Of a DNA stretch of 54,996 bases, positions 34,037 to 41,240 are shown one piece after another. The stretch spans positions 1-54,996 of the forward strand of contig NZ_BCRA01000033.1 of the NCBI RefSeq assembly GCF_001552355.1, read 5' to 3'. The notes under the pieces were generated by a model. That model worked only from the letters and a program-made list of their open reading frames with translations. It was not told where the DNA came from and searched no databases. Source of the DNA: Microbacterium resistens NBRC 103078 (GTDB lineage: Bacteria; Actinomycetota; Actinomycetes; Actinomycetales; Microbacteriaceae). Each line of letters opens with the position of its first letter. Position 1 is the stretch's first letter. The position numbers and the translations under genes were made by a program.

Positions 34037-34072
34037 ATGCGGTGCACTGACCGAACGAAGGAGTCGAAGTGA
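34037..34072 (+). CDS. Leaderless 11-codon ORF coupled to coaD
   Basis: ATG 34037 lies 6 bases after TAGGCT (34025-34030). The ORF encodes [11 protein letters not shown] and its TGA overlaps the GTG of coaD (GTGA). It would be translated from the 5' end of a leaderless mRNA and deliver ribosomes to coaD. It may only be a coupling device; no function of the peptide is suggested. Reality of translation is not shown. Confidence 0.4.
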   Translation: MRCTDRTKESK

Positions 34073-34566
34073 GCAGCCGGATCGCCGTCGTCCCGGGTTC
34101 CTTCGATCCGCCCACTCTGGGGCACCTCGACGTCATCCGTCGAGCCGCCGCGCTGTATGACGAGCTGCACGTGCTCGTCGTGCACAACCCCGACAAGCAG
34201 GCCATGCTGCCGGTGGCCCAGCGGCTCTCGCTCCTGGAGGAGTCGATCGCGGAGGCGGGGGTCGCCGGCCAGGTCATCGTCGGCTCCTGGAGCATGGGGC
34301 TCCTGGTGGACTACGCGCGCGATGTCGGCGCGGGAGTGCTCGTCAAGGGCATCCGCTCGCAGGTCGACGTGGCGTACGAGTCGCCCATGGCCATCGTGAA
34401 CCGCCACCTCGCCGACATCGAGACCGTGTTCCTGCTGCCGGACCCGGCGCACGCGCTGGTCTCCAGCTCGCTGGTCCGTCAGGTGGCGGCGCTCGGCGGC
34501 GACGTGTCGCCGTTCGTCCCGGCGCCGGTCGCGCGGTTCCTGGACACCGGCGCACGCGGTCTCTGA
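34069..34566 (+). CDS. coaD: Pantetheine-phosphate adenylyltransferase
   Basis: This 165-residue enzyme adenylates 4'-phosphopantetheine in coenzyme A synthesis. The nucleotidyltransferase signature [17 protein letters not shown] (T-x-G-H) is at residues 9-25, and the ISSS-like [10 protein letters not shown] motif is near the C-terminus. Length is typical (about 160). GTG 34069 is preceded by GAAGGAG and overlaps an 11-codon ORF. The gene lies downstream of recG and before DUF177, a common actinobacterial order. Confidence 0.95.
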   Translation: MSSRIAVVPGSFDPPTLGHLDVIRRAAALYDELHVLVVHNPDKQAMLPVAQRLSLLEESIAEAGVAGQVIVGSWSMGLLVDYARDVGAGVLVKGIRSQVDVAYESPMAIVNRHLADIETVFLLPDPAHALVSSSLVRQVAALGGDVSPFVPAPVARFLDTGARGL

Positions 34567-34615
34567 CCCCGGCCCGCACGCCGTCGGCTCCCGGTCCGGG
34601 ACGCCGCGCGGCCGG

Positions 34616-34621
34616 TAGACT
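34616..34621 (+). promoter_or_regulatory. -10 element of the DUF177-rpmF-rnc-mutM unit
   Basis: TAGACT lies 6 bases before GTG 34628, predicting a leaderless transcript that starts the DUF177 operon. Confidence 0.5.
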
Positions 34622-34627
34622 TGCGGG

Positions 34628-35188
34628 GTGAAGACGAGATTGAACGGACCGTTCGTGCTGCCCGTCCGCGACATCGTCCGACGCCCGGGCGAGATGCGCG
34701 AGCACGAGATCACCGTCGCCCTGCCCGAGCAGTGGGGTGAGGGGCTCGTCGCCGTCGAGGCCGGTACCGACGTGAGCGTCGACGTCCGCTTGGAGTCCGT
34801 GCACGAGGGCATCCTGGCCTCCGGAACGGTCGACTCGAGGTACCGCGGCGAGTGCAGCCGATGCCTGAATCCGATCGAGGAGCCTGTCGAAGTCGAGTTT
34901 CAGGAGCTTTTCGCCTATCCTGGAGAGGAAGCGAACGACTTCGAGGTTCAAGACGACCACGTGGATCTTGAAACTCTGGTCAGGGATGCGGTGGTTCTAT
35001 CGCTCCCGTTTCAGCCGGTGTGCCAGCCGGATTGCCCTGGACTCGACCCCGAGACCGGTGAGCGGCTGGTCAGGAATGCCGGCACGGAGACTGTGGCTCC
35101 CATCGATCCTCGATGGAGCGCGCTCCAGCAGATCACGGACCAAGGGAGCGCGGCAGACCGTGCGCCCGAGAACACAGAAGGTAACTAG
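34628..35188 (+). CDS. DUF177 (YceD-like) protein
   Basis: This 186-residue cytoplasmic protein belongs to the DUF177 family, almost always next to rpmF. It holds a [20 protein letters not shown] segment with a CxxC and a second CQPDCPG site, suggesting a metal-binding knuckle. The family is linked to 23S rRNA accumulation in some bacteria and plants, but the biochemical role is not settled. rpmF starts 2 bases after its stop. GTG 34628 fits a leaderless start. Confidence 0.88.
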   Translation: MKTRLNGPFVLPVRDIVRRPGEMREHEITVALPEQWGEGLVAVEAGTDVSVDVRLESVHEGILASGTVDSRYRGECSRCLNPIEEPVEVEFQELFAYPGEEANDFEVQDDHVDLETLVRDAVVLSLPFQPVCQPDCPGLDPETGERLVRNAGTETVAPIDPRWSALQQITDQGSAADRAPENTEGN

Positions 35189-35190
35189 TC

Positions 35191-35400
35191 ATGGCCGGTA
35201 ACCCCCCGAAGCGCAAGGTCTCCCGTTCCAACACCCGCTCGCGTCGCGCGCAGTGGAAGGCCGAGGCTCCCGCGCTCGTCAAGACCGTCGAGAACGGCAA
35301 GGTCGTCTACAGCCGCCCGCACCAGGCCAAGGTCGTCACCGACTCGCAGGGCACCGAGCTCTTCCTGGAGTACAAGGGCCGCAAGGTCGCCGACGTCTGA
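35191..35400 (+). CDS. rpmF: 50S ribosomal protein L32
   Basis: This 69-residue basic protein is L32 of the large ribosomal subunit, beginning [20 protein letters not shown]. It is the isoform without the C-terminal zinc-binding cysteines, as seen in many actinobacterial genomes that also carry a zinc-binding copy elsewhere. The gene follows DUF177 by 2 bases and precedes rnc by 16 bases. The ribosome-binding site GAAGG is inside the end of DUF177. Confidence 0.96.
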   Translation: MAGNPPKRKVSRSNTRSRRAQWKAEAPALVKTVENGKVVYSRPHQAKVVTDSQGTELFLEYKGRKVADV

Positions 35401-35416
35401 TCGCGTTCGAACGATC

Positions 35417-36109
35417 GTGACGGAGGTCCCTGGGGGGACGAGACCTCTCACCGAGACGCTCGGGGTCGAGATCGACCCCGAGCTTCTTGAGTTGGCGCTC
35501 ACCCACCGGTCGTACGCGTACGAGCACGGCGGGATCCCGCACAACGAGCGGCTCGAGTTCCTCGGCGACTCCGTCCTGGGACAGGCCGTGACGGTGATGC
35601 TGTTCACCACGCTGCCGGATCTGGACGAGGGCGCCCTCGCGAAGCGGCGCGCCAGCGTGGTCTCCACAGTGGCGCTGGCGGAGGTCGCGCGGAAGATCGG
35701 TCTCGGCGACCATCTCCTGCTCGGCCGCGGCGAGGAGCAGACCGGTGGCCGTGACAAGGACTCGATCCTCGCGGACTCGATGGAAGCCGTGATCGGCGCG
35801 ACCTTCCTGTCCGCGGGGGCGGAGGCCGCGACGGCTCTCGTGCTCCGGCTGACGGAACCGTTGCTCGCGGACCCGGAGCGGTACGGGGCTGCCATGGATC
35901 CCAAGACCAGCCTGCAGGAGATCGCGGCGCGTCTCGGCGCCACGCCGCCGCAGTACTCGGTCGAATCCGACGGCCCGGACCACGACCGGCGGTTCACCGC
36001 GACGGTCGTCGTCGGAGACGTCACCACCACCGGCGAGGGCAGCAGTAAGAAGACGGCCGAGATGGCCGCGGCGCTGCGCGCCTGGCACGTCCTCAGCGAC
36101 CGTGCCTGA
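35417..36109 (+). CDS. rnc: Ribonuclease III
   Basis: This 230-residue endonuclease cleaves double-stranded RNA in rRNA and mRNA processing. The signature NERLEFLGDSVL is at 43-54, which holds the catalytic acidic residues together with DSMEAVIGA downstream. A C-terminal double-stranded RNA-binding domain (about 155-228) includes PKTSLQEIAARLG and KKTAEMAAALRAW. GTG start 35417. The stop overlaps mutM by 8 bases, so the two are coupled. Confidence 0.95.
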   Translation: MTEVPGGTRPLTETLGVEIDPELLELALTHRSYAYEHGGIPHNERLEFLGDSVLGQAVTVMLFTTLPDLDEGALAKRRASVVSTVALAEVARKIGLGDHLLLGRGEEQTGGRDKDSILADSMEAVIGATFLSAGAEAATALVLRLTEPLLADPERYGAAMDPKTSLQEIAARLGATPPQYSVESDGPDHDRRFTATVVVGDVTTTGEGSSKKTAEMAAALRAWHVLSDRA

Positions 36110-37010
36110 GCTGCCCGAGGTCGAGGTCGTCCGCGCCGGCCTCGCGCCTGCGATGACGGGTGCGCGCATCTCCTCCGTCGACGTCCTGGACGAGCGTGCG
36201 CTGACCCGCCACCTCCCCGGCGCGGCGGACTTCGTCGGACGCCTGGAGGGCGCGGAGGTCCAGAGCGTCGCCCGCCGGGGCAAGTTCCTCTGGATGCCGC
36301 TCGCCGCCTCCGACTCCGGCGACCCGGCGCACGCCGTGGTCGGGCACCTCGGGATGAGCGGCCAGCTCCTGCTGCGACGGCCGGATGCGGCGCCGGAGCG
36401 CCACGAGCGGGTGCGCATGATCGTCGAGCATCCGCGGCACGGGGAGCTCGCCGTCGTCTTCTCTGATCAGCGGACCTTCGGCTCCCTCGCGATCGATGCG
36501 CTGGTGCCCACGCCGGACGGCCGGGCCGCCGGCTGGGGGACCGACGCCGCGATGGTCCCGACACAGGTCGCCCACATCGCGCGGGACCCGCTGGATCCGG
36601 CGTTCGACGACGATCTGCTGCGCGCGGCGCTGCGCCGTCGGGGAAGCGCGATCAAGCGCGCGCTGCTGGACCAGACCCTCATCAGCGGCGTCGGGAACAT
36701 CTACGCGGACGAGTCGCTGTGGGCCTCCCGGATCCATCCGGAGACCTCGGCCTCCGCTTTGTCGACCCCGGCCGTACGGCGCCTGATGGCCGAGGTGCGC
36801 GCCGTGCTCCACAAGGCGCTGGCGGAGGGCGGCACGAGCTTCGACGCCCAGTACGTCAACGTGAACGGCCAGGCCGGCTACTTCGCGCACTCGCTGAACG
36901 CCTACGGGCGCGGGGGAGAGCCGTGCCCGCGGTGCGGAGGCCCGATCCGTCGGGAGGCGTTCATGAACCGCTCCTCGCACTACTGCCCCCGCTGCCAGCG
37001 GCGCCGGTGA
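36102..37010 (+). CDS. mutM: Formamidopyrimidine-DNA glycosylase
   Basis: This 302-residue base-excision repair enzyme removes 8-oxoguanine and formamidopyrimidines. It opens with MPELPEVEVVRAGL, where Pro2 is the nucleophile and Glu3 is catalytic. The helix-two-turn-helix (LDQTLISGVGNIYADESLW) and the C-terminal zinc finger with four Cys (CPRCGGPIRREAF, HYCPRCQRRR) are intact. GTG 36102 is dictated by Pro2. It overlaps rnc by 8 bases. In many actinobacteria smc follows directly; here about 6 kb intervene. Confidence 0.96.
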   Translation: MPELPEVEVVRAGLAPAMTGARISSVDVLDERALTRHLPGAADFVGRLEGAEVQSVARRGKFLWMPLAASDSGDPAHAVVGHLGMSGQLLLRRPDAAPERHERVRMIVEHPRHGELAVVFSDQRTFGSLAIDALVPTPDGRAAGWGTDAAMVPTQVAHIARDPLDPAFDDDLLRAALRRRGSAIKRALLDQTLISGVGNIYADESLWASRIHPETSASALSTPAVRRLMAEVRAVLHKALAEGGTSFDAQYVNVNGQAGYFAHSLNAYGRGGEPCPRCGGPIRREAFMNRSSHYCPRCQRRR

Positions 37011-37048
37011 TCCGGGTGATGACGGCCCGTGGCCTCTCGATACCCTGC

Positions 37049-37079
37049 TTGACCCTGACGTAACGTCAGGGCTGACGCT
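37049..37079 (+). promoter_or_regulatory. MerR-type (tipA-like) promoter and operator
   Basis: -35 TTGACC (37049-37054), a 19-bp spacer, and -10 GACGCT (37074-37079) frame a 19-bp palindrome with 9-bp arms CCCTGACGT and ACGTCAGGG around one base (37053-37071). The long spacer with a palindrome inside is the hallmark of MerR-family promoters. From memory, the Streptomyces tipA promoter has the same geometry and a matching CT-ACGT-ACGT-AG core. The predicted start site is the A of ATG 37086. No merR gene lies in the window. Confidence 0.7.
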
Positions 37080-37085
37080 GGAGGC

Positions 37086-37913
37086 ATGACCAGCGCGCTT
37101 CTCCCTCTTTCGCACGCCGAGGACCGCACGGACGAGACCGTGGTCCGCGACCCTCGGCACCCTGCGATCCGGCGCGTCGCCGACGTCCTCCGTTCTCGTT
37201 CCCCGCGTCCGCGCACGATCGTCGTGGACGACGAGGAGAACGTCGCGCAGGCGATTCGTGCGGGGGTGCGCATCGCGACGGTGTACGCGGCGGAGGGCCA
37301 CGAGGAGGCCGGGCGCCGGGTCCACGCTCAGGCGCCGTCGGCCGCATTCGTCGTCGTCGCCGACCGCGTGCTGCGCGCGCTCTTCGGCAGCGACAAGCTG
37401 GTCCCGGTCTTCGCCCTGGCCGTGGCGCCGGCATCTCCCACCTGGGCCGGCCTGTCCCGGCGTCCTGGAGACGTCCTCGTCCTGGACGGCGTGCGCATCC
37501 CCGGGAACATCGGCGCGATCGTGCGGACGGCGTGCGCCTTCGATGTCGCAGGCGTCGTCCTCGTCGACAGCGGACTCTCCTCGGTGCACGATCGCCGGCT
37601 GATCCGCGCGAGCCGGGGGCTCGTGTTCTCGCTGCCGGTCCTGCGGACGACGGCGGCGGGTCTGGAGGGATTCCTCGCCGCCGAACGGATCCCGCTCGTG
37701 AGCCTCGCCGCCGACGCGGGCGCGCCGCTCAGCGGCGTGGCGGCGATCCCCGGTCGGATCGCGATCCTGATGGGTGCGGAGCGCCGCGGCGCCTCCCGCC
37801 GGCTCGACGGTCTCGCCCGGTGGCGGTACGCGGTGCCGATGACGGCGGGGGTCGAGTCGCTGAACGTGTCCGTCGCGGCCGGGATCGCGCTGTACGAGCG
37901 CAGCCGCGGGTGA
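37086..37913 (+). CDS. TsnR/NshR-like 23S rRNA 2'-O-methyltransferase (SPOUT family)
   Basis: This 275-residue SPOUT enzyme has an N-terminal RNA-binding domain (about 1-105) and a C-terminal trefoil-knot SAM domain. The motifs VLDGVRIPGNIGAIVRTAC (N and R), LIRASRGLVFSLPV and the closing TAGVESLNVSVAAGIALYER match the TrmH/SpoU family. The linker-to-knot region and the N-terminal RTIVVDDEENVAQAIRAGV resemble thiostrepton-resistance methyltransferases TsnR and NshR, which modify A1067 of 23S rRNA; a role against thiopeptides is likely but inferred. The promoter is MerR-type. The mRNA is probably leaderless, since GGAGG is too close to ATG 37086 to work. Confidence 0.85.
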   Translation: MTSALLPLSHAEDRTDETVVRDPRHPAIRRVADVLRSRSPRPRTIVVDDEENVAQAIRAGVRIATVYAAEGHEEAGRRVHAQAPSAAFVVVADRVLRALFGSDKLVPVFALAVAPASPTWAGLSRRPGDVLVLDGVRIPGNIGAIVRTACAFDVAGVVLVDSGLSSVHDRRLIRASRGLVFSLPVLRTTAAGLEGFLAAERIPLVSLAADAGAPLSGVAAIPGRIAILMGAERRGASRRLDGLARWRYAVPMTAGVESLNVSVAAGIALYERSRG

Positions 37914-37989
37914 GGCCGGAGCCGTTCGGGCCTCACCCCCGACGGCTGTGGGAGGGAGGGACCGCGCCCGAGGCGGGCACGGTCCCTCC
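37910..37989. terminator. Tandem terminator hairpins between the methyltransferase and ABC genes
   Basis: The first hairpin has 8-bp arms GTGAGGCC and GGCCTCAC (37910-37936), with the methyltransferase stop in its left arm. The second has 10-bp arms GGAGGGACCG and CGGTCCCTCC (37955-37989) plus an inner 5-bp stem. They separate two convergent genes and likely terminate both. Confidence 0.65.
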
Positions 37990-38000
37990 GCTTCGTCGGC

Positions 38001-39320
38001 TCAGGCGGCGAACGAGCGCGACAGCAGGGGGCGGGTGGCGCGTGTGCTGACCCAGACGAGCCCGATGCCGGCGGCGAGGACGAGCGCGATCGTCAGCAGC
38101 GACACCGGCGCGGTGATCAGGGCGATCCCGAGCAGGGGGAAGATCAGCGCGGCCGCGCACAGCGCCGATCCCAGCGCCGTGAACAGCAGCGGCGACATGA
38201 TCGCGCGACGCCGGGCGGCGTCCACGGTGTCGAGCGGCACGCCCAGGTAGTGCAGGCTGCGGTGGAGCTCCCTCTGGTCGAGGATGTCCGACGCCTGGGT
38301 CACCCCGACCGACGCGGCGACCATGAGGAAGGAGCCGACGAGGGTGATGATGAGCCCCGTGCGCATGTCGGTGACGAGGGCGAGGTCCTGCGCGGAGGCG
38401 TCGTCCGCGCTCATCGTGTTCATGAGCGCGACACCGGTTCCGGCGAACACGGCCATGAAGCTGGACATCGCGATCCCGCTGACCTGTCGCCACGCGGCCT
38501 TGGGGGAGTCGAGGACGATCCGCGCCGCCAGCAGCCGGTGCGGCGTTCGGGCCGTCCGGGCCTGTCGCCGCGCCGACACCTGCAGGAGCCAGGGGCCGAG
38601 AAGGTTCAGGACGACCAGTGCGACCGCGAAGAGCCCGCCGAGCACCGCGGTGATGATGAGCACGCCTCCGAGAGACGGGACGAGCTTGGCGAGGATCACT
38701 CCGCCGGCGATCACGATCACGCCGATCACGGCCCGGATCCAGTGCAGGCGGGGCGGGGTGGCGCGGGTCCGGACGCCGAGGGGCGAGATCACCACCTGAC
38801 GCAGCCCGATGACCGCGCTCACCGTCGCGAGCAGGATCGTGCCGAGGCCGATCGCGGCCACGACGAGCGGGGACAGCAGGATCGCGTCCGTGCCGAGGGG
38901 CGCGCCGCGGAACGGGATCAGGGCGATCGCGGGAACGAGCGCGTAGGAGATGACGACGCCCACCGCGACGCCCGCGGCGGCGATCATCGTGGACTCGACG
39001 ACGGCGACGACGCCGACGCCGGCCGGCGTCACGCCGAGCAGTCGCAGCGTGGACAGCCGCTCGTCGCGGCGACGGGCCGACAGGCGCGCCGCCGCACCGC
39101 CGAGCGTGCCGAGCGGCACCACGAGGAGGACCAGCGCGATGGTCGCGAGGAGCTGGTAGATCATGGCGTACTCGTCGTCCCATCGCCAGAACGCCTGCGC
39201 CCCGCCCACGACGGTGAGGATGAGCGCCGACACGATCGCGAAGGCGGCGGCGGGGATGAGGAGGGGGCCGAGGCTGCCGGGAGCCGGCCGCAGCAGCAGG
39301 CGGAGCACGGAGAGGTTCAC
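38001..39320 (-). CDS. FtsX-type ABC transporter permease
   Basis: This 439-residue permease has about ten hydrophobic segments, including a pair at the N-terminus (about 12-75) and a C-terminal group (about 330-425), with an FtsX-like domain containing LSARRRDERLSTLRLLGVTP. It pairs with the ATPase directly upstream. GTG 39320 overlaps the ATPase stop by 4 bases (GTGA) and is supported by the conserved start VNLSVLRLLLRPAPG. The complex would export or extrude an antimicrobial, lipid or peptide; the substrate is unknown. The operon ends at tandem hairpins. Confidence 0.85.
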   Translation of the reverse strand: MNLSVLRLLLRPAPGSLGPLLIPAAAFAIVSALILTVVGGAQAFWRWDDEYAMIYQLLATIALVLLVVPLGTLGGAAARLSARRRDERLSTLRLLGVTPAGVGVVAVVESTMIAAAGVAVGVVISYALVPAIALIPFRGAPLGTDAILLSPLVVAAIGLGTILLATVSAVIGLRQVVISPLGVRTRATPPRLHWIRAVIGVIVIAGGVILAKLVPSLGGVLIITAVLGGLFAVALVVLNLLGPWLLQVSARRQARTARTPHRLLAARIVLDSPKAAWRQVSGIAMSSFMAVFAGTGVALMNTMSADDASAQDLALVTDMRTGLIITLVGSFLMVAASVGVTQASDILDQRELHRSLHYLGVPLDTVDAARRRAIMSPLLFTALGSALCAAALIFPLLGIALITAPVSLLTIALVLAAGIGLVWVSTRATRPLLSRSFAA

Positions 39321-40024
39321 GCCGCGACCCCCTGCGAGACGATCGCGCCGTCGCGGACGGACACGGTGCGGGCACAGCGGGCCGCGACCTGGGGATCGTG
39401 CGTGACGACGACCAGCGTGCGCCCCTGTCCGGTCGTCGACCACAGCAGGGCGTCCATGACCTCGCCGGACGTGACGGAGTCCAGCGCCCCGGTCGGCTCA
39501 TCGGCGAACACGATCTCGGCGCCGGTGACCTGGGCGCGGGCGATGGCCACGCGTTGCGCCTGTCCGCCGGACAGCTCTCCGATGCGGCGGTCCTCCATCC
39601 CGGCCAGTCCCAGGGAGGCGAGCCACCCGGCGGCGTACTGCGTGGCCTCGGTGCGCGAGGTCCCGTTGATCATGGCGGCCAGCGCGACGTTCTCGATCGC
39701 GGTCAGCTCGGGGATCAGCAGGCCCTGCTGGAAGACGAAGCCGAACCGTTCCCGGCGCAGCCGCGACCGGCTCGTCTCGTCCAGGGCGCTCACCTCCACC
39801 GCGGCGCCGCCGCGGGGCTGGAAGGCGACGCGGCCGGCGTCGGGGGTGGTGATGCCCGCGAGGACGTGCAGCAGGGTCGTCTTTCCCGATCCGGACGCGC
39901 CCATGATCGCGACCGACTCGCCGGGGGCGATGCCGAGGTCCACGCCGGCGAGGGCTCTGGTCGTGCCGAAGGATTTGACGAGGCCCTGGGCCTGGATGAC
40001 GAAAGGGGTCACTGCGGTGCTCAT
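39317..40024 (-). CDS. ABC transporter ATP-binding protein
   Basis: This 235-residue MacB/LolD-type ATPase has Walker A GASGSGKTT near residue 42, a Q-loop in FGFVFQQGLL, signature LSGGQAQRVAIAR near 140, Walker B IVFADEPTGALD, and an H-loop VTHDPQ. It drives the FtsX-type permease downstream. ATG 40024 is preceded by GGAGGC. A 16-bp inverted repeat (TCATCC-N4-GGATGA, 40091-40106) lies 66 bases upstream and may be its operator. Confidence 0.88.
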   Translation of the reverse strand: MSTAVTPFVIQAQGLVKSFGTTRALAGVDLGIAPGESVAIMGASGSGKTTLLHVLAGITTPDAGRVAFQPRGGAAVEVSALDETSRSRLRRERFGFVFQQGLLIPELTAIENVALAAMINGTSRTEATQYAAGWLASLGLAGMEDRRIGELSGGQAQRVAIARAQVTGAEIVFADEPTGALDSVTSGEVMDALLWSTTGQGRTLVVVTHDPQVAARCARTVSVRDGAIVSQGVAA

Positions 40025-40090
40025 GCCTCCAGCCTCGTCGTCCGGCGGACGCCGATCGTCGGCCCGCAGAGGGAGATGGCGGGCGCCGTG

Positions 40091-40106
40091 TCATCCCGGA
40101 GGATGA
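40091..40106. promoter_or_regulatory. Inverted repeat upstream of the ABC ATPase
   Basis: TCATCC and GGATGA arms flank CGGA. It lies 66 bases before the ATPase start and next to the GNAT terminator. A regulator-binding site is plausible. Confidence 0.35.
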
Positions 40107-40141
40107 GATCCGGGCGGGGCTCCGCGGCCCGCCCGGATCTC
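40105..40141 (-). terminator. Terminator of the GNAT operon
   Basis: The 14-bp perfect stem GAGATCCGGGCGGG / CCCGCCCGGATCTC with a 9-base loop begins at the stop codon of the second GNAT gene. It separates this operon from the ABC genes downstream. Confidence 0.7.
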
Positions 40142-41240
40142 AGGAATCGAGGCGCTTCTGCCAGGCGGCGGCGAAGGACACGGCGGTGAAGCCGATCGCC
40201 TCGTTGATCGAGAGCATGGGCCGGTTCTCCTCCGCGTTGAAGGTGGAGACCGTCGGGGAGTGCGGAGCGAGCTCCCGCCAGCGCAGCAGGTTCTCGCACT
40301 TGACGATGGTCCCCAGCCGGTGACCCCGGTGATCGGCGTGCACGAGCGTGCCGTACTGGTGGGTCATGCCCGTGCGATCCCCGGCGATCACCAGCTCGTT
40401 GTACGCGACGAGGTCGCCCGACGGCACGTGCTCGACCGCGACGACGGAGACGAGCTGTCCGGCCTCGGCGAACTGCGCCTCGCGCCGTTCGACCCGGCCC
40501 GCATCCCACGACTCCTCATCGACGTGCAGCCCGCCGCTCGGGGCGTCCGTGGACAGCCGGGAGAGGATCGCCGCGTAGCGCTCGCGCAGTTCCGGCGGTG
40601 TCGGGCTCGTCCAGTGCCGCACCCGGTAGTCCTTGCCCGCGAACGCGAGGGCCTTATCGAGCCGCTCCCGGAGCGCCGACGGGTCGGCGCGCAGGTCGAA
40701 CTCGCTGTTGCGCTCGACCTGTTCCAGGGCGTAGCCGTCCTGTTCCAGGAGCGACGCCAGGGGTGTGCGGGTGACCCGACCCCAGCCGGTGAGGGGCGTC
40801 AGCACCTCGACCGCGCCGGCGTCAGGCCGGTGCAGCGTCCAGGTCTGCAGCGCCGTGCGCCCGTGGCGCACGGCCTCCTCACCGGCCTTCCGCAGCAGCG
40901 CCTCCGGGGCGCCGGAGTCCCAGTGCTCGGGCGCGACGAGCAGATCGAACTCCGCCGCGGTCGCGCCGTCCTCCTGAGCGAGATAGACCGTGAGGAAACC
41001 GACGATCTCGTCGTCGCGCCGGGCCACGAAGCCCAGCGGCAGGACATCGGTGGTGTCATGCCACTCCGGGAGCATCTCGGCGGCGCTGGGCGCGAGCTCG
41101 GCGCGGCCGGCGTCCTGCGCGCAGATCCGCCGGTTGAGCTCGGCGTAGGCGAGGAACTCCGCGGCATCGGCCGCGTCGATCGAGGAGGGGACGACGAGCG
41201 GAGCGATCTCGAGCGTCGGGGTCGTCGCGTCGATGGTCAT
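40140..41240 (-). CDS. GNAT acetyltransferase, two-domain (mycothiol synthase-like)
   Basis: This 366-residue protein consists of two GNAT-like halves, as in mycothiol synthase (MshD)-like enzymes. The N-terminal half holds LPLGFVARRDDEIVGFLTVYL; the C-terminal half has HADHRGHRLGTIVKCENLL, a typical acetyl-CoA pyrophosphate loop, and FNAEENRPMLSINEAIGF. The acceptor substrate is not known. It overlaps the upstream GNAT gene by 4 bases (ATGA) and shares its C-terminal block, so they are tandem paralogues. The operon ends at the adjacent terminator. Confidence 0.85.
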   Translation of the reverse strand: MTIDATTPTLEIAPLVVPSSIDAADAAEFLAYAELNRRICAQDAGRAELAPSAAEMLPEWHDTTDVLPLGFVARRDDEIVGFLTVYLAQEDGATAAEFDLLVAPEHWDSGAPEALLRKAGEEAVRHGRTALQTWTLHRPDAGAVEVLTPLTGWGRVTRTPLASLLEQDGYALEQVERNSEFDLRADPSALRERLDKALAFAGKDYRVRHWTSPTPPELRERYAAILSRLSTDAPSGGLHVDEESWDAGRVERREAQFAEAGQLVSVVAVEHVPSGDLVAYNELVIAGDRTGMTHQYGTLVHADHRGHRLGTIVKCENLLRWRELAPHSPTVSTFNAEENRPMLSINEAIGFTAVSFAAAWQKRLDS

